Notes: generated by a model not told the origin, from the sequence alone. Numbered from the stretch's first letter, positions 48,147 through 57,258 are shown. The stretch is DNA of 64,000 nucleotides from Peteryoungia algae (GCF_030369675.1 NZ_CP128477.1:496001-560000); one strand, 5' to 3'. Numbers and translations: made by a program.

Positions 48147-48171
48147 GTCGTTCAAGCGCCAGCCTTCGGCG

Positions 48172-48429
48172 TCACCGGTTGTCCAGTTCCGACCTCACCA
48201 GCCGCAGGCCCCGTTCGGTAATGCGATACGGTTTGCCCTGTTTCGAACTGATCGCCTTCAGGCGTTTCAGCCTTCGAAAAAGCTCGATATCGAAGCCGGG
48301 ATAGAGCCAGCCGTCGCGGGAGAAGCACAAGACCTTCTCGATCTTGCGTCGGTCGTCGCGGTGGAGTTCGATCCAGCCGCCCTGTGCCATGAGATGAAGG
48401 ATACGCTGGTCGATGCGTGAAATGTCCAT
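48172..48429 (-). CDS. YjhX/TopAI-type toxin (UPF0386)
   Basis: This 85-aa protein starts MDISRIDQRILHLMAQGGW and ends RLVRSELDNR, with CFSRDGWLYPGFDIELFRRL between. That pattern matches what I recall of E. coli YjhX (TopAI), also 85 aa, which inhibits topoisomerase I and is countered by the GNAT-like protein YjhQ. The ATG at 48429 is the family start; the longer open frame upstream is not coding-like. No adjacent same-strand antitoxin is seen, but a GNAT gene is divergent across 271 bp. A topA gene lies in this window. Confidence 0.8.
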   Translation of the reverse strand: MDISRIDQRILHLMAQGGWIELHRDDRRKIEKVLCFSRDGWLYPGFDIELFRRLKRLKAISSKQGKPYRITERGLRLVRSELDNR

Positions 48430-48700
48430 GGAATGATGTCCGGAAAGCGCTTTGAAAAGCGCGCATGAAAACGGGTCCGGCGCCACAAGGCGTCGGGGCT
48501 TCGTTTTCTGGCCCTGGCCGATGGATCCCAAAGAGGGGATCGCGGGCAGGGCCTTTACCGGGTCTCGGACGAACCGAACATCAAAACTCCTATCGACTTG
48601 CCCCCTTAGCATGACGTTTCCGAGCCGTCCATTCCGGCCGAACGGGTGTCTGGCCAAGAATCGCAGTCGATGATTTACTGCCGGCAACAATGAGGTGATG

Positions 48701-49210
48701 ATGGCCACGATCCGCAAGGCTCGACAGGACGACGCGCAATACCTGACGGCGATCGGCTTGCGTGCCTGGCGCAAGGCAATGTCGTCGGTGGGGGAGGCGG
48801 CGGAAATGGCTGCCAATGCCCGCGACGCCTTTGCCCGCTTCACGCAGGATGGCTGGATCACGATTACGATCGTCGAGAAATCGGGGATGATCGCCGGCTG
48901 GGCGGCCCGCGAGGACATGGACGAAGTTATCTCCGATTTCTGGATCGATCCGGATCACGAAGGCCAGGGTCTCGGTACCGCGCTTCTGGCCGCCTTGGAA
49001 GACGAGATGCGGGCGCAGGGTTTCTCGCTCGCCCGCCTGCAGACGCATGCGATGAACGGCGATGCGCTGAACTTCTTCGAGAAGAGGGGCTATGCCGTGA
49101 ACTGGCTGACCGTCAGCTACAATCCGAAACTTGACCGCGACGTGCAATCCGTCGGTCTGTCGAAAATGCTGTCGGAAGAACCTGCCACCGGCTACGGGCA
49201 GGAATTCTAG
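48701..49210 (+). CDS. GNAT family N-acetyltransferase (paralogue 2)
   Basis: This 169-aa protein has motif A in FWIDPDHEGQGLGTALLAAL and the downstream LARLQTHAMNGDALNFFEKR segment. It resembles the GNAT at 47.1 kb along most of its length, suggesting an old duplication. Starts at 48695 (GTG), 48698 and 48701 (ATG) are all possible; the last gives the best spacing to GAGG. It overlaps the 3' end of the convergent DUF1294 gene by four bases. It could serve as antitoxin to the YjhX-like toxin by analogy with YjhQ, but that is speculative. Confidence 0.8.
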   Translation: MATIRKARQDDAQYLTAIGLRAWRKAMSSVGEAAEMAANARDAFARFTQDGWITITIVEKSGMIAGWAAREDMDEVISDFWIDPDHEGQGLGTALLAALEDEMRAQGFSLARLQTHAMNGDALNFFEKRGYAVNWLTVSYNPKLDRDVQSVGLSKMLSEEPATGYGQEF

Positions 49211-49539
49211 GCGATGCCGACAACTCTCAGCACGTGGCCCAACGCGTCCAGGACTGTGCTGGGGAACAGGGCCGTGAACAGAGCCAGCAGCCCTTGCAGC
49301 ATTGCCATGACCGAGAGCAGGACGGGGAAGACACCCTTTTTCGTCTTGTGCCGCAGCCATTTCTGGCAGGCAAAGGCGCCGATACCGCCGAAAGCGATGG
49401 CCAGCAGGATCAGCGTATCCTCTCGCACGCGCCACGCACCCTCGCGTGCCGCCTGCTTGTCATAGGCGTAGACGCAGAACACGACGACGTTCCACAGAGC
49501 ATAGATCGCAACGAAGGTGAGACGTGTCTCGAGGGTCAT
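49207..49539 (-). CDS. DUF1294 family membrane protein
   Basis: This 110-aa protein has three to four hydrophobic segments and the DUF1294 signature YAYDKQAAREGAWRVREDTL followed by LLAIAFGGIGAFACQ and KTKKGVF. In other proteins this domain is often fused to a cold-shock domain, which is absent here. An ATG three codons upstream is also possible. It lies convergent with paralogue 2 of the GNATs and divergent from gatB. Confidence 0.82.
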   Translation of the reverse strand: MTLETRLTFVAIYALWNVVVFCVYAYDKQAAREGAWRVREDTLILLAIAFGGIGAFACQKWLRHKTKKGVFPVLLSVMAMLQGLLALFTALFPSTVLDALGHVLRVVGIA

Positions 49540-49676
49540 GGCAGGCAAGGTAGCCGGTATTGCTTAAGCTTTTCCCTTTGGGAAGCGTCGGCCGGTGCGC
49601 GCCCTGGAGCCTTGCACCTTCGGGCCAATTGCTCTACCTCACGAGACAACACGTCCACGCATGACACGAGCATCCG

Positions 49677-51182
49677 ATGACCCTGGTAGACACCCGCACG
49701 CCTGATCCGAAACGCTTCATTCCCGGTGCCACCGGTGACTGGGAAGTCATTATCGGCATGGAAGTCCATGCCCAGGTCCTGTCCAATTCCAAGCTGTTCT
49801 CGGGCGCGTCCACCATCTTTGGCAATGCGCCGAATTCCAACGTCTCGCTTGTCGATGCCGCCATGCCCGGCATGCTGCCCGTCATCAACGAGGAATGCGT
49901 GGCCCAGGCCGTGCGCACGGGGCTCGGTCTGAAGGCGCAGATCAACAAGCGCTCGATCTTCGACCGCAAGAACTACTTCTATCCGGACCTGCCGCAGGGC
50001 TACCAGATCTCACAGTTCAAGGACCCGATCGTCGGCGAGGGCAAGATCGTGATTTCGCTCGGCCCGGACCGTCAGGGCAATTTCGAGGACATCGAGATCG
50101 GCATCGAGCGTCTGCATCTGGAGCAGGATGCCGGCAAGTCGATGCATGACCAGCACCCGACCATGTCCTATGTGGATCTCAACCGCTCCGGCGTTGCGCT
50201 CATGGAAATCGTCTCGAAGCCCGACATGCGCTCGTCCGACGAAGCCAAGGCCTACATGACGAAGCTGCGCTCGATCGTGCGTTATCTCGGCACCTGTGAC
50301 GGTAACATGGACGAAGGCTCGATGCGCGCCGACGTGAATGTCTCCGTGCGCAAGCCCGGCGGCGAATTCGGCACGCGCTGCGAAATCAAGAACGTCAACT
50401 CGATCCGCTTCATCGGCCAGGCGATCGAATACGAAGCCCGTCGCCAGATCGCGATCATCGAGGACGGCGGCACGATCGATCAGGAAACCCGCCTCTTTGA
50501 TCCGGGCAAGGGCGAGACGCGCTCCATGCGCTCCAAGGAAGATGCGCATGACTATCGCTACTTCCCCGATCCGGACCTGCTGCCGCTCGAGTTTGACGAT
50601 GCCTTCATCGAGGCGATGAAGAAGGACCTGCCGGAACTGCCCGACGACAAGAAGGCCCGTTTCGTTGCCGAGCTTGGCCTCTCCGTCTACGACGCCTCCG
50701 TGCTCGTTTCAGAAAAGGCGATCGCCGACTATTTCGAGGCCGTGGCCGAAGGCCGCGACGGCAAGACGGCTGCCAACTGGGTCATCAACGACTTGCTGGG
50801 CGCCTTGAACAAGTCGGGCAAAACCATTGAAGAGACTCCGGTTTCGCCTACCCAGCTTGGCGGCATCATCGACCTCATCAAGTCGGAAACCATCTCCGGA
50901 AAGATCGCCAAGGACCTGTTCGAGATCGTCTTCACCGAAGGCGGTGATCCGGCGGAAATCGTCGACATCAGAGGCATGAAGCAGGTCACGGATACGGGCG
51001 CCATCGAAAAGGCGGTCGACGAGATCATCGCTGCCAACCCGGATCAGGTCGCCAAGGTGCTGGCCAAGCCGACACTCGCCGGCTGGTTCGTCGGCCAGGT
51101 GATGAAGGCGACCGGCGGCAAGGCCAACCCGCAGGCCGTCCAGGCGCTGGTCAAGGCCAAGCTTGGAATCGTCGAGGAGTAA
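49677..51182 (+). CDS. gatB: Asp-tRNA(Asn)/Glu-tRNA(Gln) amidotransferase subunit B
   Basis: GatB (501 aa) binds the mischarged tRNA and activates its side chain. The N-terminal region has [20 protein letters not shown] and [20 protein letters not shown], and the cradle contains [18 protein letters not shown]-terminal YqeY-like tail domain follows ([19 protein letters not shown]). It is separated from gatCA by the accessory cluster at 47.1-49.6 kb. A GNAT gene starts five bases after its stop. Confidence 0.96.
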   Translation: MTLVDTRTPDPKRFIPGATGDWEVIIGMEVHAQVLSNSKLFSGASTIFGNAPNSNVSLVDAAMPGMLPVINEECVAQAVRTGLGLKAQINKRSIFDRKNYFYPDLPQGYQISQFKDPIVGEGKIVISLGPDRQGNFEDIEIGIERLHLEQDAGKSMHDQHPTMSYVDLNRSGVALMEIVSKPDMRSSDEAKAYMTKLRSIVRYLGTCDGNMDEGSMRADVNVSVRKPGGEFGTRCEIKNVNSIRFIGQAIEYEARRQIAIIEDGGTIDQETRLFDPGKGETRSMRSKEDAHDYRYFPDPDLLPLEFDDAFIEAMKKDLPELPDDKKARFVAELGLSVYDASVLVSEKAIADYFEAVAEGRDGKTAANWVINDLLGALNKSGKTIEETPVSPTQLGGIIDLIKSETISGKIAKDLFEIVFTEGGDPAEIVDIRGMKQVTDTGAIEKAVDEIIAANPDQVAKVLAKPTLAGWFVGQVMKATGGKANPQAVQALVKAKLGIVEE

Positions 51183-51187
51183 GCCCC

Positions 51188-51685
51188 TTGTTCTTCGTCC
51201 GCACCGCCACTGATCGCGATGTCGAACCTCTGCGCAGCCTGCTGACGCAGAGTTTCCACGCGACCTATGACCGGTTCTACGGGCCGGCCAAGGTGGCCGA
51301 GCTGGTCGCCGCCTGGCACAGTTCAGCCGAGATCAAGCGGCGCATCCAGGTGAAGGGCGGCGAATATCTCGTCGCCGACGACGGCAAGCGGATCGGCGGC
51401 ATGGCCTTTGCGGCCATGTCGGAAAAGCTCGCCAAGACCGCGATCCTGCACCAGCTCTATGTCCACCCGGATCACCAGCGTCAGGGCGTCGGCCGCGATC
51501 TCTTCGCCGAAATCGAGACCTGTTTTCCGGATGCCGAAATCCTGCGGCTGGAAGTCGAGCCACAGAATGCCGGTGCCATCGCCTTCTACGAGGCGCATGG
51601 CTTTGCCGAGGTCGACCGCACGACGAATTGCGGTGGTCCCGATAGCGGCATCGAAGCGCTGATTCTGGAAAAGCCGCTCCGCTGA
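51188..51685 (+). CDS. GNAT family N-acetyltransferase
   Basis: This 165-aa protein has LYVHPDHQRQGVGRDLFAEI as motif A and LEVEPQNAGAIAFYEAHGF as motif B. It starts with a TTG five bases after gatB and is likely co-translated with it. The substrate is unknown; the length and motifs resemble small-molecule or protein-alanine acetyltransferases. Confidence 0.82.
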   Translation: MFFVRTATDRDVEPLRSLLTQSFHATYDRFYGPAKVAELVAAWHSSAEIKRRIQVKGGEYLVADDGKRIGGMAFAAMSEKLAKTAILHQLYVHPDHQRQGVGRDLFAEIETCFPDAEILRLEVEPQNAGAIAFYEAHGFAEVDRTTNCGGPDSGIEALILEKPLR

Positions 51686-51877
51686 GTGGCTTTTTCGTTC
51701 TCGGCCTCCTGCCTCAGTCGAAGGCGGCTGCGTGACCCTTGCCATATTGGACGGACACGTGCGGCGCAGGGGCGGGCGGTTTACGCACAGAATTGTCACC
51801 AGCCGTCGCATGCCTGTCATCAGCAAGTGCCCCGGGATCGTTATGGAAGGCCGGACTGACGCAAGGGCGGGGTAGAC

Positions 51878-52345
51878 ATGCAAGGCCAAACAGTGACCAT
51901 CCGGGAAGCCAACGAGAATGATCTGGAGGCGATCATCGCCCTCTTCGCCGATGACCCGCTGGGCGGCCATGGCGACACGAGCGATCCCCAGGCGCTGCCC
52001 GACTACCGCGCCGCTTTCCACAAGATCGCTGCCTCGCTGAACGAGACCCTCTATCTCGCGGAACTGGACGGTGAAGTCGTCGGCACTTTCCAGACCATGG
52101 TGACGAGGACGCTCACGGCGCGGGGTTCCTCCTCGATGATCATCGAGGCGGTGCAGACACGGGCCGACATGCGGGGCAGGGGCATTGGCGCTGCAATGAT
52201 CGGCTTTGCCATCGACAAGGCCCGCCGCGACGGCATGCGCCTCGTCCAGCTCACCTCAAACGCCGTGCGCAAGGATGCCCACCGCTTTTACGAGCGGCTT
52301 GGCTTCATTCCCTCCCATATCGGCTTCAAGATGAAGCTGAAATGA
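51878..52345 (+). CDS. GNAT family N-acetyltransferase
   Basis: This 155-aa protein begins with TIREANENDLEAIIALFADD and carries motif A in AVQTRADMRGRGIGAAMIGF and LTSNAVRKDAHRFYERLGF. It is preceded by a 190-bp gap without clear features. A RBS-like GGGG tract lies before the ATG. It is the fourth GNAT within 5 kb but not closely similar to the other three. Confidence 0.82.
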   Translation: MQGQTVTIREANENDLEAIIALFADDPLGGHGDTSDPQALPDYRAAFHKIAASLNETLYLAELDGEVVGTFQTMVTRTLTARGSSSMIIEAVQTRADMRGRGIGAAMIGFAIDKARRDGMRLVQLTSNAVRKDAHRFYERLGFIPSHIGFKMKLK

Positions 52346-52451
52346 CGAGGGTGCGACGGGGAATCACTGGACAAGCCGAAGGCGAGGCGGCATAAGCGAA
52401 CGGGATCGACAAGGCCGTCCCACGGCCTGCGGCTAGAGCCAAGGATACACG

Positions 52452-52850
52452 ATGAAGCAGCTCCTCTTGCAGATCTTCACCTGGTGGAACGGTCAGACCA
52501 TGGGCACCCGTTTCTTCACCTGGCGTCACGGCAAGCGCGTCGGCGAAGACGAATTCGGCAATGTCTACTATGAAGGCCCGATGACGAGCTGGGGCCAGCC
52601 GAAGCGCTGGGTGATCTATAACGGTTACGCCGAAGCCTCGAAGATCGCCTCGGGCTGGCATGGCTGGATGCATTACCGCACCGACACACCGCCGTCGAAG
52701 GAAGACTACAAGCCGCGCGAATGGGAAAAGGCGCATCGCCCGAACCAGACCGGCACGGCCGCCGCCTATCGTCCGCAGGGTTCGATTGCTGCCACCGGCG
52801 AGCGTCCGCGCGTCACCGGCGACTATGATGCCTGGACGCCGGGCAGCTGA
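52452..52850 (+). CDS. Complex I accessory subunit, NDUFA12/B17.2-like
   Basis: This 132-aa protein carries the family core TRFFTWRHGKRVGEDEFGNVY followed by KRWVIYNGYAEASKI and HGWMHY. In Paracoccus and mitochondria it is a supernumerary subunit of NADH-quinone oxidoreductase and probably aids stability or assembly. The main complex I genes occupy the first 10 kb of this window, 42 kb away. The C-terminal 30 residues are polar and low-complexity. Confidence 0.92.
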   Translation: MKQLLLQIFTWWNGQTMGTRFFTWRHGKRVGEDEFGNVYYEGPMTSWGQPKRWVIYNGYAEASKIASGWHGWMHYRTDTPPSKEDYKPREWEKAHRPNQTGTAAAYRPQGSIAATGERPRVTGDYDAWTPGS

Positions 52851-52957
52851 TACCCGATTTGGCCATATTCCGGCATTAGGGCCTCTTGAGTGGGGCCCTT
52901 CTTGTATCTGGCCTCCGGTCGATTAGGGCCAGTGGATCTTTGAAAGCGAGCGGGACG

Positions 52958-53677
52958 ATGAAATTGAGTGCATGGGCATTTGCCATTCCGGTTGTCGGGC
53001 TTGCCGCTGCGGCATCGCTTGGCCTTGCCGGCAAGGCTGACGCCGCCCGCCTCGAAAATCCCGTCGCCGAATTCGCCGGCATCGACAAGATCACGGGCCG
53101 CATCACCACTTTCGACGTCTATGTCAACGAAACCGTCCAGTTCGGCGCGCTCCAGGTGACGCCGAAGATCTGCTATTCGCGCGACGAGACCGAGGCCCAG
53201 AAGATCGACGCCTTCATCGAGGTTGACGAGATCACGCTGGACCGCAAGATCCGCCGCATCTTCTCCGGCTGGATGTTTGCCGACAGCCCGGCGCTGAATG
53301 CCGTCGAACACCCGATCTATGACGTCTGGCTGACCGGCTGCAAGGCGAATTCCGAAGTTCCGGCCCCGCCCGGTGTCGAGACCGTGGCCAAGCCCGCGCC
53401 AGAGCCTGAAAAGCCCGCCGAGGCGGCGGCTCCGGCCGCAGCCCCGCAAGACCCGACCCAGGCTGGCACGGATCCGTCTCTGGCCACCGTGCCGGGTGAC
53501 GATCCCAATCAGGCCGCCCTGCCGCCGCTCGATGCCCCGGTGGAGGTGCCCGACGACGTCTATGGCGGCACCGAGCCGCCCGCCGAATTCCCGCTGGACG
53601 GCAATCCAGTGCCGCAGGATCAGGTGCTCGTGCCCCCGGCGCCCGTCGCCCCACCCGGCGGCGTCGGCCTCTACTGA
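52958..53677 (+). CDS. DUF2155 domain exported protein
   Basis: This 239-aa protein has a signal peptide (hydrophobic core AFAIPVVGLAAAASLGLAG, cleavage after ADA near residue 29). The DUF2155 domain follows (residues 30-130), with TTFDVYVNETVQFGALQVTP, CYSRDETE and FSGWMFADSPALNAVEHP. A Pro/Ala-rich acidic tail makes up the last 100 residues. Function unknown. In related genomes aat normally follows; here 6 kb intervenes. Confidence 0.85.
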   Translation: MKLSAWAFAIPVVGLAAAASLGLAGKADAARLENPVAEFAGIDKITGRITTFDVYVNETVQFGALQVTPKICYSRDETEAQKIDAFIEVDEITLDRKIRRIFSGWMFADSPALNAVEHPIYDVWLTGCKANSEVPAPPGVETVAKPAPEPEKPAEAAAPAAAPQDPTQAGTDPSLATVPGDDPNQAALPPLDAPVEVPDDVYGGTEPPAEFPLDGNPVPQDQVLVPPAPVAPPGGVGLY

Positions 53678-53810
53678 GGCCAGGGGCGCCGCCACCGGAT
53701 AGTCTCGCGGCCCAGGCGGTGGTGATCGAACCGGCGGCAGTCCGCTCTTCCTTGTGGAGTGTTTGCCCCGGCAAGGACGTGGGTGTGAACCGACGCGCGA
53801 CGCTTGCCGA

Positions 53811-53845
53811 TTGACATGCCCCTCAATAGGGAACAAGAAGAGAAC
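53811..53845 (+). promoter_or_regulatory. LexA box and -35 element upstream of the 79-aa gene
   Basis: GAAC-AAGAAGA-GAAC at 53831-53845 is an exact SOS operator, and a consensus TTGACA lies at 53811-53816. The operator lies where the -10 element would fall and 16 bases before the start codon. The layout closely resembles the SOS promoter at 17.55 kb. Confidence 0.8.
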
Positions 53846-53861
53846 GAACAGGAGTTCTCCC

Positions 53862-54101
53862 ATGTCCCTCTCCGAAAAATTTATCGTCCTTCCCTTCAAG
53901 AAGAACCGTGGCAACATCGTGCCCGGCGAAATGCGCCAGGCCTCCAGCGCCGCCTCCGCCGAAAAGATCGCCACCGCCATGTCGACCCGCCACCTCGGCG
54001 TGGCCGCCTATGCGATACAGGTCGACGAAGAAAGCGGCGACATGACCAGCCCCAAACTGATCATTTCCTTCGGCGAGACTGCGGATCTAACGGTGAACTG
54101 A
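53862..54101 (+). CDS. SOS-controlled 79-aa protein of unknown function
   Basis: An ATG with a GGAG site eight bases upstream encodes a 79-aa soluble protein: a basic start (FIVLPFKKNRGNIVPGEMR), an Ala-rich helix (ASSAASAEKIATAMSTRH) and a beta-like end (VAAYAIQVDEESGD, KLIISFGETADL). I do not recognise the family. The exact LexA box 16 bases upstream makes DNA-damage induction very likely. It is the first gene after the conserved backbone, at the left edge of the apparent insertion. Confidence 0.75.
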   Translation: MSLSEKFIVLPFKKNRGNIVPGEMRQASSAASAEKIATAMSTRHLGVAAYAIQVDEESGDMTSPKLIISFGETADLTVN

Positions 54102-54409
54102 AACCTGAGGCAAAAGCCCCTCCCAGACCTTCCCCGTGGCGGGGTCGAGTTGATCCGGTTGCGCCCCTGTGCCCCAGTGATGCATGCCCGGCGGCTCCCG
54201 TGGTTGAGCGCAACAATCGAATGTTCTACCAAGGGGCCGAGACACCGCCCCCAAGGTCCTTTCTTCCTAGTGGGGAAGAGATGCCCTCTCATCGAAAGAC
54301 TGCGAGGGCCAGGGGACATTCCCGAAATCGCTTCAAACCGTTTCCCCTTGACGCAACCGTCCCGCAGGCGTGCAATGCAGGGATGTCGAAGCCTCTGGGA
54401 GGAAGAGCA
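54102..54409. other. Intergenic stretch before the VOC gene
   Basis: About 300 bp without a supported gene. It contains a run reading CCCCTTGG...AGGGG-type short repeats but no clear tRNA or terminator. Its right end holds a promoter listed separately. Confidence 0.4.
54348..54376 (+). promoter_or_regulatory. Predicted promoter of the VOC gene
   Basis: TTGACG (54348-54353) and TGCAAT (54371-54376) are 17 bases apart, about 35 bases before the VOC start codon. Confidence 0.5.
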
Positions 54410-54889
54410 ATGGCAACGCCGAAGAACATCATCTGCATCTGGTACGACCGCGACGCCGAAGAAGCCGCGCACTTCTACGCAAGCGTCTTCCCCGACTCGG
54501 AGGTGAAGGCCGTCCACCATGCCCCTTCCGATTATCCCTCCGGCAAGGCCGGAGACGTGCTGACCGTCGACTTCATCGTCGCCGGCATCCCCTGCATGGG
54601 TCTCAACGGCGGCCCGGCTTTCAAGCACTCCGAAGCCTTCTCCTTCCAGATTGCGACCGAGGACCAGGAGGAAACCGACCGCTACTGGAGCGCCATCGTC
54701 GGCAATGGCGGTCAGGAAAGTGCCTGTGGCTGGTGCAAGGACAAATGGGGCGTCAACTGGCAGATCACGCCCCGCGCCCTGACGGAGGCGTTGGCGGCCG
54801 GCGGCGCGGAGGCGAAGCGCGCATTTGAGGCAATGATGGACATGGGCAAGATCGACGTGGCAAAGATCGAGGCGGCGCGCCGGGGTTGA
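54410..54889 (+). CDS. VOC superfamily protein (PhnB-like)
   Basis: This 159-aa protein belongs to the PhnB-like, '3-demethylubiquinone methyltransferase'-annotated branch of the VOC superfamily, despite lacking methyltransferase character. It begins with NIICIWYDRDAEEAAHFYAS and has SFQIATEDQEETDRYWSAIV and the terminal GWCKDKWGVNWQITPRAL. GGGAGGAAGAG precedes the ATG. Two decayed copies of its 3' end lie at 56.6 and 57.0 kb. Substrate unknown. Confidence 0.86.
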   Translation: MATPKNIICIWYDRDAEEAAHFYASVFPDSEVKAVHHAPSDYPSGKAGDVLTVDFIVAGIPCMGLNGGPAFKHSEAFSFQIATEDQEETDRYWSAIVGNGGQESACGWCKDKWGVNWQITPRALTEALAAGGAEAKRAFEAMMDMGKIDVAKIEAARRG

Positions 54890-55094
54890 GCGCGTGCGCA
54901 CTTCGTTCGTCGATGCCGGATGTCGGGAACAACCGATCTCGTAAACAATAAAAATTCACGCAGCTTTGGACTTTTCTTGTGCCTTAAGGGGCTCCTGCGC
55001 GTTGTAGGCCGGAGCGAAGCCGTTATCGTGAAGACTGGACGCGAAGCAATGGTTGCGCTCGCCGAATTTGGCGGTCCGGTGTCTGGAGTATTTG

Positions 55095-56579
55095 ATGGCG
55101 CTACCCACTCTCTTTTCGCCTTCCGGGAACTGCTGGCGGACCGAAACGGCGGATGAGTTCTCGATCCTCATCGATGCCAATGACTATTTCACCTCGATCC
55201 GTGCCTCCATGATGGCGGCGAAACACGCCATCTTCTTTGTCGGATGGGACTTCGACGCCTCCATCACGCTCGGCCACCCGCAGGTCGATGATGGAGCGCC
55301 TCGCGGTGTCGGTGACTTTCTTCTCTGGCTGGCGCGCCGCACCCCGGGTCTCGAGATCCGGATCTTGCTGTGGAGCCCTGCACCGCTCGCGAGCTGGGCC
55401 AGACTGTCGAACCTTCCCTATCTGCTGCGATGGAAATGGAACCGCCAGATATCCGTCCGTCTGGACGGCAAGCATCCTCTCGGCAGCTCCCACCACCAGA
55501 AGATGCTGGTGATCGATGATGCCGTCGCCTATTGCGGCGGGATCGACGTGACGCTCGACCGCTGGGACACGCGCGAGCATCTCGATGATAACCCCGACAG
55601 GCGCCGGCCGAACGGCAAACCCTATGGGCCCTGGCACGACATATCCAGCCGGTTCACCGGGCCCGCAGCCCGCGCACTTGGCGAATTGTGCCGTTACCGC
55701 TGGACGCGTGCAGGCGGAAAGGACGTTGCCCCGGTGGCCGCAACGCCACCGCCTGCAGAGCGCGCGCCGAACTTCTCTTTCGGCAGCGTCGACCTTGCGA
55801 TCGCGCGCACGAGCCCGGCCTATCAGGAGGAGCACGCCGTTACGGAGATCGAGCAGCTCTATCTCGACATGATCAACGCTGCGCGCCACACCCTCTACGC
55901 CGAGAGCCAGTACTTCGCATCCCGCGCCGTCGCCCAGGCGATCGCAAGACGGCTTGCCGAACCGGATGGTCCGGAATTCGTTCTGATCAATCCGACGACA
56001 TCCGACAACTGGCTCGGAACCGTCGCCATGGACACGGCGAGGGCACGGCTCTTCGAATCCCTGCGCCGTCACGACCGCCACGGACGGTTCAGGATCTACC
56101 ATCCGGTGACGGCCAGGGGCCAGCCGATCTATGTGCATGCAAAGCTGCTGATCGTCGATGACCAGTATCTTCGCGTCGGCTCGTCCAACATGAACAACCG
56201 TTCGATGCGCTTCGACCAGGAATGCGACGTGGCGCTCGAGGCGGGCGGCTCGGAGAGGCTTTCCTCAAGGATCTTTAGTTTCAGGAATGATCTCGTGGCG
56301 GAACATCTGGATGCGACGCCCGAGGCCGTCGAACAGGCGATCCGCCAGTCCGGTTCGCTGATTGGTGCGGTCGAGATGTTGCGCGCCAGAAGCGCAGAGC
56401 TGCGCCTTTGCACACTCAGACCCTATGAGACCCCGGAAATCTCGGACCTCGAAGAATGGCTCGCCGATCACGAGATCCTCGATCCGGAGGGATCCGAAGC
56501 TGTGTTCGAGCCGATCGAGAATCGCGGCCTGTTTCGAGGGAGGCTGAAGCGGCCGAGGCGGGGGAAGATACAGGGGTAG
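55095..56579 (+). CDS. Phospholipase D family protein
   Basis: This 494-aa protein has two HKD catalytic motifs: HHQKMLVIDD (His134, Lys136, Asp141) and VHAKLLIVDD (His348, Lys350, Asp355), with GSSNMNNRSM after the second. The spacing is that of secreted-type or cardiolipin-synthase-like PLD enzymes. There is no obvious signal peptide; the N-terminus has ILIDANDYFTSI and FFVGWDFDASI. The ATG at 55095 has GGAG six bases upstream. Substrate is not predictable. It lies in the accessory segment. Confidence 0.88.
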   Translation: MALPTLFSPSGNCWRTETADEFSILIDANDYFTSIRASMMAAKHAIFFVGWDFDASITLGHPQVDDGAPRGVGDFLLWLARRTPGLEIRILLWSPAPLASWARLSNLPYLLRWKWNRQISVRLDGKHPLGSSHHQKMLVIDDAVAYCGGIDVTLDRWDTREHLDDNPDRRRPNGKPYGPWHDISSRFTGPAARALGELCRYRWTRAGGKDVAPVAATPPPAERAPNFSFGSVDLAIARTSPAYQEEHAVTEIEQLYLDMINAARHTLYAESQYFASRAVAQAIARRLAEPDGPEFVLINPTTSDNWLGTVAMDTARARLFESLRRHDRHGRFRIYHPVTARGQPIYVHAKLLIVDDQYLRVGSSNMNNRSMRFDQECDVALEAGGSERLSSRIFSFRNDLVAEHLDATPEAVEQAIRQSGSLIGAVEMLRARSAELRLCTLRPYETPEISDLEEWLADHEILDPEGSEAVFEPIENRGLFRGRLKRPRRGKIQG

Positions 56580-56611
56580 GTGAATGGCCGTCTGGCCACC
56601 GCCTTAATGTA

Positions 56612-56700
56612 AGCGGCTGGTGCAGGGACAAATCGGGCATCAACTGGCAGATCGCGCCGCGCGCGCGCACAGAGGTACTGGCGGCGATGATCGTCAGATC
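56612..56700 (+). pseudogene. Decayed 3' fragment of a VOC gene (copy 1)
   Basis: The sequence translates as GWCRDKSGINWQIAPRARTE followed by VLAAM, nearly matching the VOC protein at 54.4 kb (GWCKDKWGVNWQITPRALTE). No upstream part of the gene remains. It starts 30 bases after the phospholipase D stop. Confidence 0.8.
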
Positions 56701-56991
56701 CTAGGCAAGGAGATGTGGCGGTTCGTTGGAAGGCACGACGACGGCAAGCGTGCTCGCCGCTTCGAAATGCACGATCCGTGCCTTTAACACGGAATGTCCC
56801 TCAGGGCCCGAAGACTCACGAAGCAAGTCATGACTCGGTGATCACCAAAATGCCGAAGGGCATCAGGATTGTGGGAGTGTGGCACAGGTGCGGGAAGCGT
56901 GCAGGGTTGTTTGGGGGGCAACTGGGCCGTGTTGGGGTGCTCGGTGGGCATGGCCGGAGCGATAGCGCCTGCTGCTAGTCCAAGTAGAGAT
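56701..56991. other. Non-coding filler between two VOC remnants
   Basis: About 290 bp with no supported gene or regulatory element; short open frames here lack ribosome sites and recognisable content. It is probably decayed sequence. Confidence 0.4.
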
Positions 56992-57096
56992 GTTGCATCA
57001 ATTGGCAGATCACGTCGCGCTTGCGGATGGTCGCGCTGAAGGTGGACGGCGAGGAGCGCAAGCGCGCGTTTGCGGCAATTTTGATGGTGCAGTAGA
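56992..57096 (+). pseudogene. Decayed 3' fragment of a VOC gene (copy 2)
   Basis: The frame reads INWQITSRLRMVALKVDGEE then RKRAFAAILMVQ and stop. It corresponds to VNWQITPRALTEALAAGGAE and AKRAFEAMMDMG of the intact VOC protein. It is more diverged than copy 1 and lies just left of the AT-rich TIR/SLOG locus. Confidence 0.75.
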
Positions 57097-57258
57097 TTGG
57101 TTTGGCTCGGGTTGAGGGCCGTAAACAGTAAACCGTAGACAGTGTGGCAAAGAAATTTCTTTTGTGGCTTCATGATAGAGCGGTGCCGCTCCAAAGAGGG
57201 GCGTGGGTCACGCAAAATCCTCTCAGTGTTTTCCAAATGATAGAAAATTCCTTAGCAG

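Noticed and set aside
54102..54409. Possible tRNA-like or degenerate element before the VOC gene
   Set aside because: No cloverleaf could be drawn and no coding remnant was recognisable.
56456..56704. An 82-codon frame running from within the phospholipase D gene into the first VOC remnant
   Set aside because: It begins inside another gene and only its last part resembles a known protein; it is better explained as a decayed VOC fragment.
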